From positions 1 to 64,000 of the forward strand of contig QWDQ01000071.1 in the NCBI GenBank assembly GCA_003868215.1: a stretch of 64,000 nt of DNA, in the 5' to 3' direction. The DNA comes from Pseudophaeomoniella oleicola. Lineage: Eukaryota > Ascomycota > Eurotiomycetes > Phaeomoniellales > Phaeomoniellaceae. Shown piece by piece: positions 56,504 to 64,000 of the stretch. The notes under the pieces were generated by a model. That model made no database searches and was not told where the DNA came from. It saw only the letters and a list, made by a program, of their open reading frames with translations. The position numbers and the translations under genes were made by a program. The stretch's first letter is position 1. Every line of letters begins with the position of its first letter.

Positions 56504-57860
56504 ATGAAGCGTTCTCGTCTCTCAGAACTTGTCGAGAATCCATTTGTCAAAGACAGAAACAAAGAATGGGCTGTTGATTTGCCATCTTCATTGGTGTCGA
56601 GGGTCTCGCCACCCCCAACTCCAAAGAGACAGAAATCAGAAACGTCTCATCTGAGACACGAGGAGCCCTCCACGGCCGCTATTGAAGCTGGTCAGATTGA
56701 GATCGCAGACCACCTTACATATTTCTCTACTAAATTGTCCAAGGCTGCCAGACCAACAATCTCAGGGGTCCCCCGTTTATCTCTCGAAGACTGGATAGGC
56801 TTGTATCAACGCAATCAGCTCCCTCATGGTCACCACTTCATAATCCATCAGCATGATCATCCAATTGCAGGTACCCACTATGATCTACGGCTACAATGTA
56901 ACCAGACTAGCTCCATCAGCTTTGCTATCATGTATGGCCTACCAGGAGACCCCAATAGTCGGCGACTGAGCCGGAATGCCACAGAAACCAGAGTTCATAA
57001 TTTATGGGTGCGTGGATATCCGGGTTTTCTTGGACCGGGCTAATATGCCACAGAATCATCTCATAGAAACGGCTTCCTATGCCACTGGAAGCATGTTGAT
57101 CTGGGATACCGGGGAATATTCCGTCCTACCATATCGATCTCCCAATAGACGCCCTGAGACAGACGACTCAGGCGTTGAAGATGAGAACCAGGAGACTACT
57201 CTTCCTGAGAATGAGAAGCTTGCGAAATCATTCCGACAGCGCAAGATCCGCTTACGGCTGAATGGGACTCGATTGCCGAAAGGCTACACTATCAGTCTTC
57301 GATTAACGCGGGATAATTTCACAACAACGCAGCCTCAAGCACCCTCGCGGAGAAGACGTAGGCCAGACCCACGGAAAAAGACACATCAGCAGGTCGAGAC
57401 ATCGTCTGATACAGATGCGTCGTCGAATACCGTCGTGGGCGAAGATGGGAAGCGTTTAGCATCGCTCGTTCAGACGGCTTCACCTCCCAAGGGGTCGACG
57501 GATGCCCAAGAGCACGCAATGGCATTGGCTTCAGACGACGAGGAAGAAGCTATTCGGTTGAACAACGCTTACACTGGCGCTACCAATAGCATAGGATCTG
57601 TTCATCAACGGCGATGGTTTCTTTCTTTGGATCGTGAGAGCAGTGGTTTTGTACCTGAAACCCGCAGCAGTAAAGGCACAAAGCGATGGGTTCGGCGACG
57701 AGAACCAGATGGATCTCTGACAGGATTCGAGAGATTCATTGTTATGGGCCGCGATGGTGAGCGCAGTGTTGTCACTGGGAGATTGGCTTGTGATGTGCTT
57801 GCGGATGAGGGCATTGAGAACTTCGTGCCGAGAGGTAAATGGCATCCAGTGCTAGAATGA
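56504..57860 (+). CDS. LigD-type DNA 3'-phosphoesterase domain protein
   Basis: Two exons (56504-57007 and 57054-57860) give 436 residues. The N-terminal 85 residues are polar. The phosphoesterase domain starts near 105. HHFIIHQHD is followed by GTHYDLRL (H125, D127), the metal and phosphate pocket seen in bacterial LigD PE. SFAIMYGLP, VHNLWNH across the splice and SMLIWDTGEY follow. A long Ser/Glu/Arg-rich insert of about 120 residues (roughly 230-350) splits the domain before RWFLSLDR and a basic C-terminus. In bacteria this domain trims 3'-phosphates and 3'-ribonucleosides at breaks; in fungi it stands alone without ligase or polymerase. Nuclear DNA repair is likely but inferred. Confidence 0.88.
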
Positions 57861-59849
57861 CGTTGAGTAGTCCATGGTTCTACGACGATTAGAGCACATA
57901 TCCAATGCCGCTCTCGGTAAAGCTGACTGACTCACGACAAGATTGCAATCTTAATCGAAAGGGGACTGCACGCCACCACACAGAGTTGGAATCGTCGCGC
58001 ACCCCCGCCTGTAGGAGCTATAGTGCAATGAGGTCAATTCGTGCCTTGCTGAATAATTGCCTGAGGCAGCCATCTTTGATGTGTTGACTCATTGGAGCAT
58101 CCTTGCCGTGTTCTAGGTCGTGAGTCACGCACCAATCTGGCGGTCAGAAAATAAGCAACCGGGGTAGAATGACTGCTCTGACCAATGATAAGCTGTGGAC
58201 ATCGGTATCTCTATCCTTTTCGGGATTCAGTCGTATTCCGATTCCGAGATTACATGGATGGAGACTCAGTACGAGAGCATAGACCTGCCTCATCCCGGCA
58301 AGCTCTTTATCGAAGGTAACGTTAGTATTCGCAATACAGGATACCCCGCTACAGGCATTGCTCGAGTGTTCTCAAACCCCATGTCGTTTGACAGGAAAAA
58401 AGGATCTTTGTTTTTTTATGGATTTCATTGTTCGTTTAGCCGAATCCTGTTTTGCGTCCGAGCTCCGACCCCCCGAGTAAACGAGAGCTTCCACTGGTAG
58501 GCTCATTATTTACTGTTGTTCAATGCAGTTAGAAGTGAAGAAGACTACGCAGTAACATCCAAGGCGCAAGGATAGATACGGTGGTTTTGCTGAGTGAGTC
58601 ACCTGGAACCAGAGTTTCCAATGATACCGAAAAGCAATCCCCGACGTCCCCAACTCATGGGGGCTTACCTACCTGCAGGTCGACTGACTATGACCTTGCT
58701 GGAAAGATCTTACCTGAATGAATGGATTCGCTTCTCGTCGCGTTATACGATCACTTGCAGGCTGCAATTTGCGTCATCTGGGCGGCCATAAGGGATGGTT
58801 GGTAGCCATCTCAATAAGGTGATTTCTACCTTGTCGCCTATCAAATGCGGCGTGGCAGGAAGCTTCGGAGTTCGTGATAATAATACTAAGACTGTCAGTA
58901 CGAGTCCAATTATATTTAGGTACTCACCACTAACGGTTTAGCTACTACAGTACGGAGTATACTACTACGGTATAGGTAGGCGGTAGGGCAGGTCATTGAT
59001 AAGCCCATGCTGACCACTAACCTAGGTAATTAACTATTCTTCTCTTACCTTGTATAATTGTCATCGCAATGGGTGACCAGACGAGAACGTTCTCAGCTCT
59101 AATTCCATAGTAGACTGTCTTTCAATTAGACTCGCCTTCCATTCATTCTCTCAGTCGGGCATTTCTATCTCTCTGCACCCAGGGACATGGTCAATCATAG
59201 AATGCTCAATCCTCAGTTAATGTCTATGGAACATTTACTACGTACCTAGTAAGAGCACCCGCGTCAAACAAGCTTAAATTTCTTTTTCTGTTGGATGGAT
59301 CTGTGCATTTAATAACCAGGGCGACCTTGTACATAGTCAGCACCAATTACAATACAGTACCGTGTAATAATGTAAGCTTTGGAGATCCATTCTGACTAAC
59401 CCACATCCTTTCGCTCCGCAATTGATTGAATTGATTTGACCGATCTCTGTATCTCGATAGGCGTTTTTTCTTTTTTCCTTTCCTTTCCCTTCTTCTTCTT
59501 CTTCATCAAGGTAGAGGAGTCATAGCTTGTTGACTCCTTGATTGTTGTAGACCGTCTAGATGTCTTCCTGGCCTTGATTGGCCTGTGAGTCGAGAAGGAG
59601 GAAGTGCTGGGAGGTTGTTACTTGGACCCAGTATTTCTACCGTGCTTATCCTACTGTCGATTGCGCAGCATTGGTTTCCAACCCAGCTTTTAAGAAATCA
59701 CATTCGACACTTGGATTGCAATATAAATCTCGATATCGTCGAATACATTTGTTAATCTTGCTGTGTCGTTGGGCCATGCCGAAGACATAGACTACATTTG
59801 TTCTGAATTGTATACGTCTTGCGTCGAGCGACAAGCTCCCATTTTCAAT
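57861..59849. promoter_or_regulatory. Long intergenic region upstream of the ABCC transporter gene
   Basis: 2.0 kb without a supported gene. A pyrimidine-rich tract lies at 59465-59510 and a TATAAAT box at 59722-59728, about 120 bases before the start codon. Frames at 58195 and 58594 are short and unrecognisable. The spacing suggests a large regulated promoter for the transporter, but no binding sites could be assigned. Confidence 0.5.
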
Positions 59850-62800
59850 ATGGCTGAAGCTACGACAGCATCATTGGCCATCGCCATTGTTGCTCTAATC
59901 TTAATCGCTCTTCTGACAGTCCCGGGGAGTATAAAAAGTTATCAACGTCTCACAAGGCAGAAACAGTATCAAGAGGTCACCGAAAAATATGAGGATGAGG
60001 ACGGCGTTGCGGTAGAGGATTCTCAGGCTGCTTTCTCGACATTGATCTCCCGCATCTTGATCTTGGTCCTAGTTGTCCTGGGAGACGCTGTCTCTTTAGT
60101 TGGCGCGATCCTGGCAACACTCCGTCCAGATGCGAAACTCCCAGTGGAATCATGGTTACAATTCGCTGCTTGGGTAAGTTACGGAGTAACCAATGAACGA
60201 TGTATGCTGACCTGTTCGTAGGCTTTTTTGACGCTCCAAGGCACTGCTACCTTTATTGCATCCCCCTATTTTGAGCAATCGGAACTGGGCCTCTATAGCT
60301 TCTTCTCATCAGCCATCTTGATTGCCGCAATCGTCGTTGAGAATGTCTTCTTGTTTTCCATTGGCGCCATCCCGGAACTGCGCAATCTGCACATAACCTT
60401 GACCGCGGTCCAGCTAGGTGTGGCATCGATTCTACTGGTCACCAATGTATGCATTCCCCGACGTCCGGATGTTTACGTTGACGGACAGATCGTGGATCGC
60501 ATGAACACGGTCTCCATTCTCGGAAAAATGAGCTTTGCATGGCCGACAGCAGTACTAGACAAAGCGGCCAAGGTCGCTAGCCTAGAGGTATCAGACCTTC
60601 CAAAGCCACATAATCAGTACCGCGCAAAGACCCTCCGTGAAAGCTGGGAGAAGATTACTCCCAGTGATCCGGTCTGGAAGAAAGTTATCAAATCTCACCG
60701 CGTTGCCTTGACTCTCCAATGGATCCTTACGGCAATTGTAAATGTGACGAATTTTGGACCCCAGCTGGTTCTATTCTTCATCCTACGCACGTTAGAGGAC
60801 CGTGACGCCGGCTTTAATGTCGCAGGTAAATTGTGGGGCCTGGCCGCAGCACTTGGTGCGGTCGTCGCGGCCACATCGTGGATCGAGTCCTGGATGTTTT
60901 GGGTTTGTTTCTCTGGGCTCGGCATTCCGATCTTTGAACAGTTGGCTGCTGTCGTCTTTGCAAAGGCGACGAAGAAGAAAGATGTCAAAGGAACCAGCAA
61001 GAAGAAAGACAAAAGCGCGGCCGATGGAGAAGCACATATCAATGAAGGCGCAGGTCAGAAGGGAGAGGACCTCGCCGGAAAGAAGGCAGACGAGGAAGAA
61101 GACGAAGATGATGAAATGGCACAAAAGACAAAACAAAGTACGATCAATCTCATCGCAGTTGATGCCAAGCGCGTCGCAGATTTCACGAGCTTCAACTACA
61201 TCTTCTTCGGAAGTGCGGTCAAATTGATAGTTGCAATTGTCTTTTTGGTCAATCTCATCGGTTGGATTCCGTTGCTTTGCGGCTTTGTTATACCGGTCTT
61301 CGTCATACCTGTCAACATAGTGGCGGCCAAACGGTATGCTGCGGCTCAGGATAAGCTGATGAAGACTCGAGATTCGAAGATGGCTGTTGTTACCGAAGCT
61401 CTACAAGGAATTCGACAGATCAAATTTTCAGCCATGGAAAAGCAATGGCAGAAGAAAATCATGGATGTTCGACAGACCGAGTTGAACACCCAGTGGAGAG
61501 TCTTCCTTTACGACACAACGCTCATTGGCATTTGGATTCTTGGGCCCGTCCTCCTAGCTGCTGTTTCTCTCACAGTCTACGCTATCATGAATAGACGATT
61601 GAATGCTTCAATAGCATTTACCACAATATCAGTCTTCGACTCCATAGAGATGGTCTTGGCGGTGATTCCCGAGTTGATGACGGAATTTCTTGATGCCAAG
61701 GTCAGTGCGGAGCGTATTGACAAATACCTATTCTCGCCAGACAAGGAACAAACCACCGAGGATGGAGATTCTGTGGCTTTCAAGGACGCAACGGTAGCTT
61801 GGCCGAGCGATGATGCAGGACAGGATGAGAATCGCTTCCTTTTGCGAAATTTGGACATCCAGTTCCCACTGGGAGAATTGAGCGTTGTCTCTGGAAGAAC
61901 CGGTTCTGGTAAATCCTTGTTGCTCGCTGCAATCCTTGGTGAAGCAGAAGTCATCGAGGGCAAATTGACAGTCCCAAAACCGCCACTGCCAGAAGAACGT
62001 TATGATGACCAAGCGAACAAGAGTAACTGGATTATTCCAGAATCAATCGCTTATGTATCACAAATCCCGTGGATTGAGAACGCTACAATCAAGGACAACA
62101 TCCTCTTTGGTCTCCCAGAAGATGCGGAGCGTTATGCAAAAGTCAAAAAGTTCTGTGCGCTTGAAAAAGATTTCGAGATGCTTGCGGATGGGGAATTGAC
62201 GGATATTGGCGCGAATGGAATCAACCTCAGTGGAGGGCAAAAGTGGAGAGTATCATTTGCCCGGGCGTTGTATTCCCGGGCTGGCATCCTGGTACTTGAC
62301 GATATCTTCAGCGCTGTTGATGCTCACGTGGGCCGCCACCTGTTCGAAGAGGCCCTGACCGGCGAGCTCGGGAAAGGACGGACCAGGATCCTTGTAACTC
62401 ATCATGTCGCATTATGTTTACCCAAGACAAAGTACTCTGTCTTGTTGGAAGACGGTACAGCTCAGTATGCTGGTACTGTTGAGGAGCTGCGCAGTACGGG
62501 TGTACTAAAGGAGATCCTGGAGCATGGGGTTGAGGAGGAAGAGGATCTGGAAACTGAAGACCATGAGCACGCTGTCAAGATTGACGACGGCGGAGGTCTT
62601 GCCAAGATGATGACTAACGCTTCTCAACGATCCCGCAGGGATTCTCGACTTCAATCCAATGGCGAGAATGGTATCAATGGCAATGGTGCACCCAAAAAGG
62701 CAGACAAGCCAAAAGTATTCAACGAACAGGAAAAGCGAGAGAAGGGTGCAATCAAGTTCACAATCTATATGGATTATATCCGCTCTTCTGGCGGCCTACG

Positions 62801-64000
62801 GTAAGCAACGTCGGTTTCACAAACAAATATCTACTGACCATAACCAGATATTGGACCTGGATCGCATTTGTCTTCCTCTGCTCTGGGGTTGTCATTCTCG
62901 CTCGATCCGGATGGCTCACGAATTGGACTCGCTCTTATGCGACCGAGTCGTATCCACAAGTCAATGCCTTTGTGAACCAGAAGTTTGTCCTTTACGCGAA
63001 AGAGAGTCTGAAGTCGGCCACTATCGATCACAGTCTTACTTACTACCTCGGCGTATACGTGGCCATCTCTGTCGCTTGGTGCCTCATATGCACTTCCCGT
63101 TATTTCTTCATCTTCTGGGCGTCAATCACAGCGTCGAGAGTACTGTTCGAGAATTTAACCTATGCTGTCATCCGTGCTCCCTTGCGGTGGCTCGATACTG
63201 TCCCTGTCGGCCGTATTCTTAACCGTTTCACAGGCGACTTCAACATGCTGGATTCTAGGATTTCAATGGATCTTGGCTTCATGCTTAACAATGTCATGAC
63301 TTTAATCAGCGTGATCGTTGCTGGATTTTTCGTTTCACCGTGGATGATTTTGTTTGCGGGTCTTCTTCTGGCTGTTTGCCTGCGCTTTGCCGTACGATAT
63401 CTGGCGGGGGCTCGCGAGGTCAAGCGGCTCGAATCGACTCTGAAGTCTCCCGTTTACGAGACGTTTGGCTCAACCTTGGTCGGGATTGGCACCATTCGGG
63501 CCTTCGACAAGGTCTCGACTTATGTTCAACGGATGTACACCAAGATTGATCAGCACAACCAAGCCTACTGGCATTTGTGGCTGTTCAATAGATGGCTGGG
63601 ATTCCGTTTAAACATGGCCGGAGCAGTATTTGCGGTTGTAACGGCCTTCTTGATTGTCAGCATCAAAGGAATCGATGCGCCATTAGCGGGTTTCGCTCTG
63701 TCCTTCTCTCTGGAGTACACTGCTGCTCTGACCTTTTGTCTACGTCAATACGCCAACGTCGAACTGGACATGAACGCGGCAGAACGTATTGTCGAGTACT
63801 CCAACATTCCAATTGAAAAGCAAGAAGGGGACCCTGCACCAGCCGCGTGGCCCACCGAAGGGAAGTTGGAAGTCGAGAATCTTGTAGTCAGTTACGCACC
63901 TGACCTTCCTCCGGTTCTCAAAGGGCTTAGCTTCTCGGTCGAACGCAATCAACGTGTTGGCGTAGTTGGCCGTACCGGGGCTGGGAAATCTTCTCTCACC
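59850..64000 (+). CDS. ABCC (MRP-type) ABC transporter, 3' end outside window
   Basis: Three exons (59850-60173, 60222-62800 and 62848 onward) read 1352 residues with no stop before the window end. An N-terminal membrane bundle (TMD0-like, about 1-200) precedes TMD1. A charged Lys/Glu-rich cytosolic insert (about 365-415) lies within TMD1. NBD1 has Walker A GRTGSGKS, signature LSGGQK, and Walker B ILVLDDIFSAVD. Asp instead of the catalytic Glu makes this the degenerate site usual in ABCC. A charged linker precedes TMD2. NBD2 begins with VVGRTGAGKSSLT at the edge and must continue beyond. It exports organic anions, conjugates or drugs, probably at the vacuole or plasma membrane. Confidence 0.93.

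Noticed and set aside
1-64000. tRNA, rRNA, CRISPR or transposon
   Set aside because: No cloverleaf, rRNA core, spaced repeat array, terminal repeat or transposase-like frame was recognised.

Overview
The window looks like nuclear DNA from a filamentous ascomycete (Pezizomycotina). It is compact, with about one gene per 3 kb. Introns are short (about 46-125 bases) with GT...AG ends and CTAAC/CTGAC-like branch sites. The gene set is typical of such fungi: Zn2Cys6 regulator, DHA1/DHA2 transporters, SAM37, PPZ-type phosphatase, CAC2, RAD2, ABCC transporter and secreted plant-wall hydrolases. I cannot fix the genus. No rRNA, tRNA, CRISPR array or recognisable transposon was seen.

Layout. Positions 1-135 are a (CTA)n microsatellite. 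From 0.4 to 13.3 kb lie a doubtful small secreted-type gene in two frames, a LaeA-like methyltransferase, a GH2 beta-galactosidase, a DUF3074 (START-like) protein, a GH28 polygalacturonase and a GH3 beta-glucosidase/xylosidase. This arm therefore carries three carbohydrate-active enzymes within about 11 kb. From 14 to 17.2 kb there is a membrane-anchored ZZ-finger/EF-hand protein on the minus strand. Eight plus-strand genes follow (17.6-35.6 kb): N-myristoyltransferase, a small membrane protein, a short-chain dehydrogenase, the mitochondrial SAM37/metaxin subunit, a ZIP zinc transporter, an 810-residue protein I do not recognise, a Zn2Cys6 transcription factor and a DHA2-type efflux MFS pump. 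After that come a minus-strand DHA1-type MFS transporter, a NAA38-like LSM protein (NatC subunit), a PPZ-type phosphatase with an N-myristoylation signal, another minus-strand MFS transporter, and a cut-down Ras-like GTPase overlapping a coiled-coil frame. The last part holds CAC2 (CAF-1 p60), RAD2/XPG (minus), a LigD-type 3'-phosphoesterase protein divergent from RAD2, and an ABCC transporter that runs off the right edge.

How they fit. The hydrolases suggest growth on pectin, galactan and hemicellulose. The regulator next to the efflux pump suggests a local regulator-transporter pair. N-myristoyltransferase and a likely substrate (the PPZ phosphatase) are both present. RAD2 and the phosphoesterase protein share one promoter region, making a candidate DNA-repair pair. 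There is no polyketide, peptide or terpene synthase, so this is not a classical secondary-metabolite cluster. Most of the window is ordinary. The least explained items are the GTPase/coiled-coil locus, the 810-residue protein, the two-frame secreted-type locus near the left end, and the RAD2/phosphoesterase pair.
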